Source of the DNA: a virus
Direction: 5' to 3' (one strand)
IMG/VR virus record: IMGVR_UViG_3300010334_000023
Location: 1-64,000 of that record
DNA: 64,000 bases
The position numbers and the translations under genes are program-made. Shown here piece after piece: positions 15,024-23,158 of the stretch. How positions within the stretch are numbered: position 1 is the first letter of the stretch; each line of letters begins with the position of its first letter. Below the pieces are notes generated by a model. That model searched no databases and was not told where the DNA came from. It worked only from the letters and a program-made list of their open reading frames with translations.

Positions 15024-15237
15024 TGTGAGCTCCTGCCATCATGATTTCTTCGAAAGTAAACTGATCATCAGTAAGCACGCCGTTGACCCAATTCATCCCA
15101 GCTTCTACCACGTATAGATAGCTGTAGCCTTGGAATGATCGCCTAGCCCAAGGCACGCCGTCTATGTTGAAATCTACCATGCAGTAGCCTTCCTTGCCCG
15201 GAGGCGCAGCTATCTCGTGGATTTCGTAGTCCTTCAT
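15013..15237 (-). CDS. Hypothetical protein
   Basis: This encodes 74 residues (MKDYEIHEIAAPP...), acidic, mixed alpha/beta, no known motif. It heads the string of small overlapping genes down to 13.4 kb and is preceded directly by a TTGACA promoter, so these small genes are probably an early operon. Confidence 0.65.
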   Translation of the reverse strand: MKDYEIHEIAAPPGKEGYCMVDFNIDGVPWARRSFQGYSYLYVVEAGMNWVNGVLTDDQFTFEEIMMAGAHIGS

Positions 15238-15243
15238 AGTGCT

Positions 15244-15271
15244 AGGATAATGCTTTCTGCTGCATTGTCAA
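15244..15271 (-). promoter_or_regulatory. Sigma70-like early promoter for small-gene cluster
   Basis: TTGACA (15271-15266), 16 bp, TATCCT (15249-15244) on the minus strand. The -10 ends only 7 bp before the ATG at 15237, so the mRNA would be nearly leaderless. Confidence 0.65.
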
Positions 15272-15936
15272 GTGGCACGGCGTATGGCAATGACCTTGCT
15301 GGCAGCGAACATGCTTACCCTGACGCTGTTGCTTTGGTTACCACCCAGCACCTTGTAATAGAGCTGACCATTGACCATGGCCGAACCAACCAGGAATCCC
15401 ACATGTGTGAGGCTACGCCGGCTCACGCCCTTGAGAACCACTATGTCACCCTGTGCTGGCTGTTTGACCGGCTGCCCATAGCGCATAAAGCTCATGGTTT
15501 CGATGCTGCCACTGAACGCATGTCCAGTCTGTACCAGTATGGCATTGGCAAATGCCGCACACCAAGCTGTGTGCTGCGGATTTATGCGGAGGTCAAGCTG
15601 CTCATTGAACAGCTTAGACAGAGCAGCTGCGTCCCTGTTTTGGTTCAAACCTTCATAGGCACTGGCAGCAGTGATCACTACAGCCATTGGTCCTTCTGGC
15701 AGATCAGACTCACTAGATATGAGCCAGTTGCCGTGATGCCCAACGGCATGACGTGTGTGGTGGTGTTTGGCGCAGGCCTTGCGTGATTTAGCCGCACAGG
15801 ATCTAGCGTGGTGGTGATGATGGTGCAGAGGGGCAATCTTGGCGCCGTGATGCTCTGTAGCATGTGCCACTTGGATGATCGCCGTAGCTGCCCATATCAG
15901 CACCGCTAGCGGTACCGAAACAGACCGATAAGCCAT
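15268..15936 (-). CDS. Secreted CHAP/NlpC-P60-like amidase with His-rich linker
   Basis: This 222-residue protein has an N-terminal hydrophobic signal sequence ending near VAHA (25), then a His-rich linker (28-68) with six consecutive histidines, then a TIGR02594/CHAP-type domain. Catalytic Cys126 lies in TAWCAAF and the likely His178 in SLTHVGF, followed by a LGGNQSNSV motif as in these peptidoglycan amidases. It is therefore a candidate periplasmic endolysin or peptidoglycan remodeler. GAGGAG precedes the ATG. A weak late-like motif (GATAAATT) lies 75 bp upstream. The His cluster could bind Ni/Zn or be pH-sensitive. Confidence 0.8.
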   Translation of the reverse strand: MAYRSVSVPLAVLIWAATAIIQVAHATEHHGAKIAPLHHHHHHARSCAAKSRKACAKHHHTRHAVGHHGNWLISSESDLPEGPMAVVITAASAYEGLNQNRDAAALSKLFNEQLDLRINPQHTAWCAAFANAILVQTGHAFSGSIETMSFMRYGQPVKQPAQGDIVVLKGVSRRSLTHVGFLVGSAMVNGQLYYKVLGGNQSNSVRVSMFAASKVIAIRRAT

Positions 15937-16073
15937 CTATTCTCCTCGTTGTGGTGCACTGGTATGCACGCATGTTATGGAGCACTCCTTACCGAGATGC
16001 TACACTAATTTATCTCCTGAGCACAATAATTACAAGTTAAGCAAGGTAGATTACGTAAAGTAATAAAATATAA

Positions 16074-16091
16074 GCTGTGCCAAGGCACAGC
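16074..16091 (-). terminator. Stem-loop, probable terminator
   Basis: A perfect 8-bp inverted repeat (GCTGTGCC / GGCACAGC) with a 2-base loop (effectively 7 bp with 4) is followed on the minus strand by TTATATTTTATT. It lies 64 bp after the stop of the Nudix gene at 16155. Confidence 0.6.
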
Positions 16092-16154
16092 ACGCGGATA
16101 TTGCTGAGATATCACGTTGATCCAATTGGATAATATACAGGATTTTTGTAGGTT

Positions 16155-16604
16155 TTAGCCCAACTCTCGGCAGCGTTTCTGGAACAGCCGCAGTCTCTCT
16201 GCTGCGCTGTCGTTGCTGATCAGCATGTTCACGTTCCAAGTCACTGGTTCTGGCATGCTGTCCAGCGCACACCACTTGTGATCAACGTTTTCCCAGTCCA
16301 AGCTGGGCGTGAACTGCTGAGGCACGCAGATCGCATAATCAACTGCCACGAACCTTGGTTCCTGGGTGATGCGCTTGCTGAGCATGATGTATGGTGCCGA
16401 ACCAAGTTCCCAGTCCATTTCTTCTGTCAGCTCTCTGCGCAGTGCTATGATGTGCTTCTCACCTGGCTCCACATGCCCACCCGGTAGATCCCACTGCAGC
16501 GGCCTGTCCACTAGGTCGCTGCGCAGCAGAAACAGATAGGTATCATCCAATCTGCTCCATATCAGGGCCTTGCTGCTGCCGTGGTTCAATTCAGAGATTC
16601 GCAT
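16155..16604 (-). CDS. Nudix hydrolase
   Basis: This 149-residue protein has a Nudix box at about 43-65 (GHVEPGEKHIIALRRELTEE). The preceding QWDLPGG is typical of MutT/ADP-ribose pyrophosphatase-like enzymes. The N-terminus MRISELNHG resembles the MR-x-x-E leaders of other proteins here but has no protease site. Substrate unknown. It differs clearly from the Nudix protein at 13.7 kb. Confidence 0.9.
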   Translation of the reverse strand: MRISELNHGSSKALIWSRLDDTYLFLLRSDLVDRPLQWDLPGGHVEPGEKHIIALRRELTEEMDWELGSAPYIMLSKRITQEPRFVAVDYAICVPQQFTPSLDWENVDHKWCALDSMPEPVTWNVNMLISNDSAAERLRLFQKRCRELG

Positions 16605-16618
16605 GTGCTTAATTATTC

Positions 16619-17491
16619 CTAACGTGACAGCAACCTGTCGTAGTTTGCTAACATGATGCGATTGACCTCATGCTTCTGCCAGTTTCTATCAAGATTGCTA
16701 CCCATCAATGACTGTGCTCCAAGATCAACGATAATCCGCAGATTGCCCTCTACCCAAGACCGCAATGCTACCTGATCGTGCTCTGCGATGGGGCCGAGAT
16801 GTAGATGGTCCATCATACGCATGAATGGCGTCAACGACGTGTCTGTCAGCAGCTGGCCAGCACTGACCATGAGATCTGAGTTTGATTGTATGTGCTTGCG
16901 CTGATTCGCTGCTATGTAATGCCTGCCATCCAGCCAATGTTCGTATGACCAGTGGCAGTCTGTGCTGCTTATCAGCCAACCAGGCACCCAGCCAACTGCG
17001 TCAAAATGTGCCTTGATATGATCAGCATATAGGTAACTGTCGATGTTGTCTGGTAATTCCCAGTGGCGTCGCATGTATGACTTGGCAGAATGCATGATCT
17101 CTGCTAACCACCAGTCTTGCGGCTCATATAAGAGATCAACGATGATCGTATCAACGAAAACTTTCCTGAGATTGACGCTATTTGATATCCTGTAATGGCT
17201 AAGTCCTATGCGTTTATCAGTATTTTTATTCCTCATGATACGCACAAAAGTCGATAGGCTATCCTGATCCATCAGAGGCCAATCCTGACAGCGTATGCCA
17301 CAGAGATCAGCAAGCTGTTGATCTGGTCCATGTGTGATCATCGCGCGATCAAACTGATCACTGTAATGCCCTCGGTTATGATCATCCCAGGTGATACCAT
17401 CTGGTATCCTATCCATGTGTCTTGACAGCAACTGTGCCACGGTGTCACCACCGCATCCACCAGCTCGTCTCAGCAGCACATTATTAGTCAT
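16619..17491 (-). CDS. P-loop-like protein, paralog A
   Basis: From the ATG at 17491 this encodes 290 residues. The N-terminus NNVLLRRAGGCGGDTVAQLL is a glycine-rich loop after a beta-strand, recalling the PAPS-binding loop of sulfotransferase-like phage proteins, but Lys/Ser positions are not canonical. It aligns end to end with the next gene: GGCGG(D/E)xV, HY(R/N)-S/W, WxxxWLxSxC, SNLM, GQLxxDxSL and NLRIIxxLGAxxxxG. The two are tandem duplicates that have diverged. No named function. Confidence 0.7.
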   Translation of the reverse strand: MTNNVLLRRAGGCGGDTVAQLLSRHMDRIPDGITWDDHNRGHYSDQFDRAMITHGPDQQLADLCGIRCQDWPLMDQDSLSTFVRIMRNKNTDKRIGLSHYRISNSVNLRKVFVDTIIVDLLYEPQDWWLAEIMHSAKSYMRRHWELPDNIDSYLYADHIKAHFDAVGWVPGWLISSTDCHWSYEHWLDGRHYIAANQRKHIQSNSDLMVSAGQLLTDTSLTPFMRMMDHLHLGPIAEHDQVALRSWVEGNLRIIVDLGAQSLMGSNLDRNWQKHEVNRIMLANYDRLLSR

Positions 17492-17496
17492 GGCTT

Positions 17497-18393
17497 CTAA
17501 AACCACGCATCTGGTCGTGCCATGAGCTGGTCGTACTGCGGCAAGAGTATGTCCTTGATCAGCTGCTTCTGCTCTGCCTTGGTCATGGCCATGCCAATGT
17601 ACCCGGTAGCTCCCAGTTGATCTATGATCCGCAGGTTTCCAGCTGCCCAGTTCTCTAGATTGATCCGATCGCTGTCATCCAGGCTGCCTGCCCCAACGAT
17701 GTGCAGTATCTGTTCAAATCCTCGCAGTGATCGATCAGACACTAGCTGGCCGCCATCCAGCATGAGATTGCTGGTTAGCCTTAGCTTCTCACGTCGCTGC
17801 TTGTCTGGGTAACCTCTGTTGTCGAGGAACTCACTGAAAGAGCCTATGGGAACGCAGTCGCTGAGCCACCAGTGCGGTATCCAACCATGTTCTGCGTGAT
17901 GTTGTACCATGATATCATAGCTGGGATATCTGGCATTGTCCCTGTCGCTGGGCAGATGCTTGGTCTTGCGTAGAGCACCTTTGAAAAGCTGCAGCAGCTG
18001 AATCAACCAGAAATTACCGTCGTCTGGTAGTATGTCAATGAACGTGGTATCAGGGCCAAAGGCTGCGCGCCAGTCTAGGTCCCAGCTGAAATTATAGTGG
18101 CACATGCCCACTCTGTGATCGGGCCACAGCTGTCGCATGCCATCCACGTAGGTCCTGATCTGCTCAGCAGTCATGGCTTCCCAGGGTCCCAATGGCAGTC
18201 CAAATGCTTCTGACTGTGCCACCGTGATGGTCTCATGCAGCATCTCGTACTCAAAGAGGTCTACTCGGCCCGATCCTGCCCTGTTGCGTGGGTCAACGCT
18301 GAGATCCTTGACCTGTCCATCTAGGTGTTTGCTGATCAATCTCACCACGGCTTCGCCGCCACAACCGCCTTTGAATCGCACCAGCACGTTCAT
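17497..18393 (-). CDS. P-loop-like protein, paralog B
   Basis: This encodes 298 residues beginning MNVLVRFKGGCGGEAVVRL. It shares with its downstream neighbour the N-terminal glycine loop, a central WIPHWWLSDC block and the C-terminal AAGNLRIIDQLGATGYIG. Sulfotransferase-like or nucleotide-binding function is possible but unproven. It overlaps the DNA glycosylase stop by 4 bp. Confidence 0.7.
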   Translation of the reverse strand: MNVLVRFKGGCGGEAVVRLISKHLDGQVKDLSVDPRNRAGSGRVDLFEYEMLHETITVAQSEAFGLPLGPWEAMTAEQIRTYVDGMRQLWPDHRVGMCHYNFSWDLDWRAAFGPDTTFIDILPDDGNFWLIQLLQLFKGALRKTKHLPSDRDNARYPSYDIMVQHHAEHGWIPHWWLSDCVPIGSFSEFLDNRGYPDKQRREKLRLTSNLMLDGGQLVSDRSLRGFEQILHIVGAGSLDDSDRINLENWAAGNLRIIDQLGATGYIGMAMTKAEQKQLIKDILLPQYDQLMARPDAWF

Positions 18394-18803
18394 TTTTCAG
18401 ACTTTCCCAGCTGTGGATAGCCAAGATGGCGACGCAGTTCCTTGTCCTGCGGCTCAAAGCGCTCACCCCGGAAGAATATCCTGTAGCTTTCTGATCCGTA
18501 TTGGCCAATGCCATACAGCTTGGTAGCATCTGCGCCGTCCCAGCCAAGGAAGTCTTGGCTCATGCGGCGGAAGGTATTCTCTCTGCGATTGTAGAAGCCC
18601 AGAGGTCGTATCACTGCCTTTACCTCATCCGGATCACTGGCAAGATATGCCTCGGGTGTGGGCCAGCGCTCAAGGAACTCTGGCAGCACCGTTTTCACAG
18701 GTTTGCGGCCCGTTTGATTGAGCATCACAACACCTATCATATGTTGCCATGGGCCGTTGATCTGCTGTTGGACCATGAGATCATCACGCAGTGGCTGTGC
18801 CAT
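18390..18803 (-). CDS. MBD4-like HhH DNA glycosylase
   Basis: This 137-residue HhH-GPD protein resembles the catalytic domain of MBD4, which removes thymine or uracil from G:T/G:U mismatches. Aligning features are WQHMIGVVMLNQTGRK near 19-34, PLGFYNRRENTF at 67-78, the hairpin-helix-hairpin LYGIGQYGSESYRIF (97-110), and catalytic Asp120 in FEPQDKELRRHL. No Fe-S cluster cysteines of the EndoIII type are present, as expected for MBD4. It overlaps the S4-domain gene by 20 bp. Possible roles are repair of deaminated bases or attack on modified host DNA. Confidence 0.85.
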   Translation of the reverse strand: MAQPLRDDLMVQQQINGPWQHMIGVVMLNQTGRKPVKTVLPEFLERWPTPEAYLASDPDEVKAVIRPLGFYNRRENTFRRMSQDFLGWDGADATKLYGIGQYGSESYRIFFRGERFEPQDKELRRHLGYPQLGKSEK

Positions 18804-19026
18804 GTACCTTGCTCACGTCTATGCCTAGCAGATAGAATTGCTTGCGGTCTGGTGTGACGAACACGTATGTGTTTGGATCAGTTACTTTTTGATCGTTGAT
18901 GCGTATGCCACCCTGTGCGATCAGCCTGCGGCCTTCGCCCTTGCTCTTGGTCCAACCCATCTGTACCATGAGGTCAACCAACTCGTGCGCCGTGCACCAT
19001 TCAATGACTTCTTCAACGGTCATCAC
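18784..19026 (-). CDS. Stand-alone S4 RNA-binding domain protein
   Basis: This 80-residue protein contains LVDLMVQMGWTKSKGEGRR and then LIAQGGIRINDQKVTD, a very good S4 domain, closest in style to the C-terminal S4 domain of tyrosyl-tRNA synthetase. S4 domains bind structured RNA in ribosomal proteins, pseudouridine synthases and Hsp15-type ribosome rescue factors. As a lone domain it could target rRNA, tRNA or the phage tmRNA; this is inference. Confidence 0.8.
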   Translation of the reverse strand: MMTVEEVIEWCTAHELVDLMVQMGWTKSKGEGRRLIAQGGIRINDQKVTDPNTYVFVTPDRKQFYLLGIDVSKVHGTATA

Positions 19027-19226
19027 GCGAACCTCGGCATGTTGGAGTAGATGCCCGTATATGCGAGCTGACCCAGGCTAGTCGCAAGAGAGTCTAGATA
19101 ACTCTCAGCGCACTTATGGACACGCAATCGTGGTTCCTTGCTGTGATCAGATACCATGTAGAACAGGTGGAGATAACCTGTGTCCAGCTGTGGTTTGAAT
19201 ATTTCCCGGAGTTCGTCTAAGGTCAT
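19023..19226 (-). CDS. Hypothetical protein
   Basis: This encodes 67 residues (MTLDELREIFKPQ...), mixed, with one Cys and no known motif. It is coupled to both neighbours by 4 bp overlaps within a run of small genes ending in the MBD4-like gene. Confidence 0.6.
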   Translation of the reverse strand: MTLDELREIFKPQLDTGYLHLFYMVSDHSKEPRLRVHKCAESYLDSLATSLGQLAYTGIYSNMPRFA

Positions 19227-19315
19227 GGCGCACCAAACAGTATGAACATGTCAGCTAGCAATCCAATCAGCGTCACGGCCACGCAGATCGCTAATACTCG
19301 GGTGGGAATCATCAT
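19223..19315 (-). CDS. 30-residue membrane peptide
   Basis: A frame of 30 codons from ATGATG at 19315 encodes MMIPTRVLAI..., essentially one hydrophobic helix (VLAICVAVTLIGLLADMFIL). It starts directly after the upstream TAA with AAGGA as ribosome site and ends in an ATGA overlap. This exact fit supports a real gene. Confidence 0.5.
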   Translation of the reverse strand: MMIPTRVLAICVAVTLIGLLADMFILFGAP

Positions 19316-19642
19316 TTATCCTTGTTTCTCAACAGTCATCATTTCACGAACCTCGACGAGGGTCTTGTCTACCTCTTTGAGGTCATCCAGATAGGGCAGC
19401 AGCGGTGATGGATAAGCGTATGGTTCAAAGCTGGTCTGCGAGCCGTCAAACCATCGCATGCGATAGAGCACACCAGCTGACTCCGTCTTGAGCACGCACA
19501 TGCGCGGATCGTTACACACGCCCCAGTCTTCACCTGCTACTAGATTCTCTCGCAGCCATTCCACTCGTTCCATGGCTTCCCAATCATCAAGCCGGCGCCA
19601 ATCCAACACCCAGATCTGTTCCCTGGTGGTATCGTCTATCAT
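19316..19642 (-). CDS. Hypothetical protein
   Basis: This encodes 108 residues, acidic, Trp-rich in the first third (IWVLDWRRLDDWEAMERVEW), and helical at the C-terminus. No family recognised. Coupled by overlap to the 212-residue gene upstream. Confidence 0.65.
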   Translation of the reverse strand: MIDDTTREQIWVLDWRRLDDWEAMERVEWLRENLVAGEDWGVCNDPRMCVLKTESAGVLYRMRWFDGSQTSFEPYAYPSPLLPYLDDLKEVDKTLVEVREMMTVEKQG

Positions 19643-20277
19643 AGTAATCCGCTCAGTTCTCGCATCCTGCGTGTGCGGAAGAAGCTCAGCGTCTCCCCAA
19701 ACTTCTCAGTCTCGCTCAACACGAACTGATACCTCTTGTAGGCATCGTCATGGTGTTTGAAAAACTGATCCATCTCTGCCGCATCCGTGAATGTGGTGTA
19801 GCTGGTACCGGGTTCCTTGCGATCATACACTGATATCTTATGTCCCAGTGCGAACAGCTTCTTCCAAATCTTAAAACCATCGTCGCTGAGCTGCCTGTCG
19901 CTCATCACTCTGATGCTTACATCACTGTCCTTGAGTATGGCATCATAGAGATCAGCAGCCCACGGTGCCTTGCCCTTGTAGGCAGGGTTCTTGCCAATGG
20001 CATTGACCACCAAGGCCTGACGCTGTGCCGACAGTTCCGCAGCTAACACGATGTCTGTGCCCTGCTGGTACCAATAGAACTTGGTCTGGCTACCTTCGAT
20101 CTTCTTGAGATCGTTGGGCAGGTCAATCACAGTAGCACCCTGTGCGATGCGCTTGTTAATGCTAGCCACGATGAAATCGTACGTATCTATTTCTCCAATA
20201 CCACTAGGCATCTCGCTCAACCAGGATTCATGGAAATCTGTTCTGCTGTCGCCGATGGGCTCCCTGTGTGCTGTCAT
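19639..20277 (-). CDS. Conserved hypothetical protein
   Basis: This 212-residue protein has alternating alpha/beta character with segments such as TKFYWYQQGTDIVLAAEL and VSIRVMSDRQLSDDGFKIW, suggestive of an acyltransferase-like or nuclease-like fold, but no diagnostic motif. It is the largest gene of the 18.8-20.5 kb early-type operon. Function unknown. Confidence 0.65.
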   Translation of the reverse strand: MTAHREPIGDSRTDFHESWLSEMPSGIGEIDTYDFIVASINKRIAQGATVIDLPNDLKKIEGSQTKFYWYQQGTDIVLAAELSAQRQALVVNAIGKNPAYKGKAPWAADLYDAILKDSDVSIRVMSDRQLSDDGFKIWKKLFALGHKISVYDRKEPGTSYTTFTDAAEMDQFFKHHDDAYKRYQFVLSETEKFGETLSFFRTRRMRELSGLL

Positions 20278-20495
20278 CGCTTGACCTTCTTGGCACGTTC
20301 ATACCAATGCTTGCTGGCAACCCGCAGCTTGTCGTTGCTCTCTCGCACATGCTCCAGCAGTGCCTTGGCAGCCGTGGCCTGGCTCAGGCGATGTGCGCCA
20401 TTGTCCTGATCCACCATGTGATCCATGATCTCTATGATCATGTCAATGTATGGGCAGGTGTTCTCCGGTATCAGCGGTTTCAGTTCCGTGCTCAT
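20274..20495 (-). CDS. Hypothetical helical protein
   Basis: This encodes 73 residues, largely helical with a strongly basic C-terminus (HWYERAKKVKR). First gene after the TTGACA promoter at 20.5 kb. No family recognised. Confidence 0.6.
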   Translation of the reverse strand: MSTELKPLIPENTCPYIDMIIEIMDHMVDQDNGAHRLSQATAAKALLEHVRESNDKLRVASKHWYERAKKVKR

Positions 20496-20522
20496 GCTGC
20501 TAACCTTTGCTTGATAGCCTCC

Positions 20523-20550
20523 AGCATAGCACAGGCTAGGGCAATGTCAA
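20523..20550 (-). promoter_or_regulatory. Sigma70-like early promoter
   Basis: TTGACA (20550-20545), 16 bp, TATGCT (20528-20523) on the minus strand, with TGTGCTATG context. Heads the operon from 20495 down to about 16.6 kb. Confidence 0.75.
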
Positions 20551-20565
20551 CCGTAGCGCCGTCCA

Positions 20566-20787
20566 TCAGGCATCCTTGCTGTCTGGGTACAGGGATTGCC
20601 TAGCCAGCTTGATGAAATGGTCACGCTGCAGGCGTATCTTGTCGTGGCTGAGCTCATAACCATCATGCGCGATGATGCCCAGATTATAACGATGGCGTGC
20701 CAATTCTGCCTCAGCAGCTGCCAGCTTGGTCCAAGCGTCTTCCAGCTTGGCCTGTGTTTCTGTTGCGGTTACCAACCAATCAGTCAT
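20566..20787 (-). CDS. Hypothetical coiled-coil protein
   Basis: This encodes 73 residues with a helical heptad-like middle (QAKLEDAWTKLAAAEAELAR). No known family. Overlaps the next upstream gene by 4 bp. Confidence 0.6.
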   Translation of the reverse strand: MTDWLVTATETQAKLEDAWTKLAAAEAELARHRYNLGIIAHDGYELSHDKIRLQRDHFIKLARQSLYPDSKDA

Positions 20788-20984
20788 TGCCCTAGCTCCT
20801 TGATCCTCTGGCTGAGATAGTCTCGCACCAAGAGCAGCAGCGTGAGTCGTTGATCTTCTTGGTATGTCCTGTCTTGTTTGTTTTGCAGCCGATCAACTTC
20901 AATGTCAAGGTGGTTGTTGATGTCATATTGGAAAGCAGTCTTCAGCATGTAGCTCACCGAGACGTTGTGCGTGTGATCAACCAT
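20784..20984 (-). CDS. Hypothetical protein
   Basis: This encodes 66 residues, charged and helical (DIEVDRLQNKQDRTYQEDQR). It follows the topoisomerase subunit gene by 14 bp and may be co-transcribed with it. No family recognised. Confidence 0.6.
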   Translation of the reverse strand: MVDHTHNVSVSYMLKTAFQYDINNHLDIEVDRLQNKQDRTYQEDQRLTLLLLVRDYLSQRIKELGQ

Positions 20985-20998
20985 TGGTGTTCCCGAGG

Positions 20999-22363
20999 TT
21001 ATCTGTCTACTTTTGGCAGCTTCTTCAGTGCCAGCACTTCCTTCTTATATATGTCTTTTTGCTTCACAGGATCTGATAATACTGCCATGTGCGATGCGAT
21101 CTCTGCTGATAGGTCGCTGATCTTGGCAGTGACTTCAGCCAGCGTGTCCTTGGCCCAACGATAGCTGGGAAGACCAGCCAGCCTATCGATCTGATCTTCG
21201 TCTACAGCTATGGCCTTGGATTCCACGATCTCCGTGACCTTGCTTACCACACCTGCTCGATCTGCTGCTTGCGGTAAGAAAGCTGGTAGCTGCCCTTCGA
21301 TGCAGGCCTTGATGGCTGAATTCCAGTTCAGCTGATAGGTCAGATCAGCTATCATCTTCTCATAGCGTGTCTTGTACCAACCCAGTCGCCAAGACACGAA
21401 CTCAGCAACTACCTGCTCAGCAGTCTCAAATTGGCGAACGCTGTTGCCATTCCAATCCAGCACCACGATGCGCTCTGTGGCCTTGCTGCGCAGCTTGAAG
21501 TAATCTATGGCAGTGTCTTCGGTCCAGTCCTTGATAGCACCGCGCTTGAATCGTATCTCGATGCGGATCTCCTTGGTGCTGCGATCTATGTAGGTCTGGA
21601 TCTTGTCCTCTTCCTCCATGGTGTTGAGCCGAGCCTTGAACTTTTCAAGGCTGAGATCCGGAGGCAGTTCTTCGATCCAAACCGTGCTACCGTCTATGCG
21701 GCAGCGCCCTGTGAACTCCCAGGTATTGCCAGCGATGTTGCGCACCTTGCAGCTGAGGTAGTCATAGCGAGGTACCATGGTCTTGATCGGTTTACCATCT
21801 ATGGCCGACACTGTGGCTTCAATGATGTCATCCAAGCCTCTGGGTAGGATGTCAGTGCTCCAACCAACTGCGATGCCTGAGATACCGTTGAGCAGAACCA
21901 TGGGAACCAGCGGTAGATAGTTCTTGGGCTCAAACACAGATCCGTCGTAGTTTTCTTTCAGAGGCACGATGTCATAGTCAGTGAACACCAGCGCATCAGT
22001 CTGGGCATTGCGCTTGAGATAGGTATAGCGTGCTGCTCCCCAGTCAGTGGGTCCAACCTTGGTGCCAAAAGCACCAATGCCCTGCAGCAGAGGCACGTTG
22101 TTACAGTAGGGTGCTGCCATGAGGCTCAGCGTCTCCGCAGCCGATGCGTCACCGTGCAGGTAGACGTTTTGGCTGATCATCTCACCTGCCAGCGAGATGG
22201 TCTTGATCTTGTCGCCCTTGGGTTTGATCACGAACAGTGCCTTGCGCTGTGCGTCCTTGAGCCCGTCGCACACGCTGGGTATGCCGCGTGTTTGGCACAC
22301 ATAGATCGAGTAATCTCGGCTGGTACCCTTGATATAATCAGTGGTGTTAGCGTATGTGCTCAT
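20999..22363 (-). CDS. 52: DNA topoisomerase II medium subunit (T4 gp52-like, GyrA/ParC type)
   Basis: This 454-residue protein is the DNA-cleaving subunit of a T4-type type II topoisomerase. The breakage-reunion domain includes VCDGLKDAQRKALF (31-44), LHGDASAAETL (69-79) and catalytic Tyr113 in GAARYTYLK. GISGIAVGWST near 180 matches GyrA NGSEGIAVGMAT. The C-terminus ends in the coiled-coil region without GyrA beta-pinwheel repeats, as in T4 gp52. Its partner ATPase subunit is at 23.4-25.3 kb. It acts in phage replication and DNA untangling. Start ATG with AGGATAGGG upstream. Confidence 0.95.
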   Translation of the reverse strand: MSTYANTTDYIKGTSRDYSIYVCQTRGIPSVCDGLKDAQRKALFVIKPKGDKIKTISLAGEMISQNVYLHGDASAAETLSLMAAPYCNNVPLLQGIGAFGTKVGPTDWGAARYTYLKRNAQTDALVFTDYDIVPLKENYDGSVFEPKNYLPLVPMVLLNGISGIAVGWSTDILPRGLDDIIEATVSAIDGKPIKTMVPRYDYLSCKVRNIAGNTWEFTGRCRIDGSTVWIEELPPDLSLEKFKARLNTMEEEDKIQTYIDRSTKEIRIEIRFKRGAIKDWTEDTAIDYFKLRSKATERIVVLDWNGNSVRQFETAEQVVAEFVSWRLGWYKTRYEKMIADLTYQLNWNSAIKACIEGQLPAFLPQAADRAGVVSKVTEIVESKAIAVDEDQIDRLAGLPSYRWAKDTLAEVTAKISDLSAEIASHMAVLSDPVKQKDIYKKEVLALKKLPKVDR

Positions 22364-22410
22364 GAATCCCTATCCTATTCTAGATCTAGCTTAACACATG
22401 ATCTGGTTCT

Positions 22411-22418
22411 TGTAAATA
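22411..22418 (+). promoter_or_regulatory. Late-type promoter core
   Basis: TGTAAATA on the plus strand 24 bp before the ATG of the glycosyltransferase-like gene; the leader contains AGAGAGCAGG. Confidence 0.5.
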
Positions 22419-22441
22419 CCTAATAAACGCAGAGAGCAGGC

Positions 22442-23149
22442 ATGAGCGATCTCATAGTTACCAGCTATTTCACGGCCAAGAGCGATCGAGGCAAGGCCTT
22501 AGCTCCTCGTGATGATATCAGCTACATTGGATCTTGGTACCGCAGCGTGGTATCTCTGGGTTTGAACGGATTGATCCTGCATGATGGTCTCAGCGCAGAT
22601 TTCATGTCTGCTCACAGCACTGACAGGATCAGCTTCCAGTATCATGATAGCCATAGATGGAGCCCCAATGACGAGCGTTACATAGGGCTGTTGGATGTAT
22701 TAGAAACTACTTCTCATGATAGGATACTCCTGACCGATGGCAACGATGTCACGGTGAATCGCGATCCATTCGAGTTCATGACCGAACACAGGCTCTATTG
22801 CGGCACTGACATGCCCCAGGTTCATCGCCTGCGTGACAATGGCAGCTGCATGCAGAAGTGGCGCACGCTCAGACCATTGCTGGGTGTCAGTGATGAGGAA
22901 AGCGAACAATTCCTAGAGTTTGATCACGCGGCCGTGGGAATCTGCGGCGGACCCAGGGATCTCATGTTGTTACTGTTCAGATTGGTAGCCAGCGAGATGC
23001 GCAGGATCAACGACGATCGGAACCACAACTTCATGCTGATCAATTGGCTGCTGTGGAAGCACAGATTTTCGTTCTGGAAGGGTGCGCCATTTACCAGCCC
23101 GTTGTTTACCTTTGACAAATCCAGTGATTACTATCTCACTCACAAGTGA
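22442..23149 (+). CDS. Glycosyltransferase-like protein (GT-A fold)
   Basis: This 235-residue protein has ILLTDGNDVTVNRDPFEFM at about 94-112, a GT-A-like D-x-D metal site, plus HAAVGICGGPRD and a C-terminal region where a conserved FDKSSDYYLTH occurs. It resembles small glycosyltransferases of marine T4-like phages. It is the only plus-strand gene between the two topoisomerase genes, and has its own late-type promoter. Donor and acceptor unknown. Confidence 0.65.
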   Translation: MSDLIVTSYFTAKSDRGKALAPRDDISYIGSWYRSVVSLGLNGLILHDGLSADFMSAHSTDRISFQYHDSHRWSPNDERYIGLLDVLETTSHDRILLTDGNDVTVNRDPFEFMTEHRLYCGTDMPQVHRLRDNGSCMQKWRTLRPLLGVSDEESEQFLEFDHAAVGICGGPRDLMLLLFRLVASEMRRINDDRNHNFMLINWLLWKHRFSFWKGAPFTSPLFTFDKSSDYYLTHK

Positions 23150-23158
23150 GATATGATG

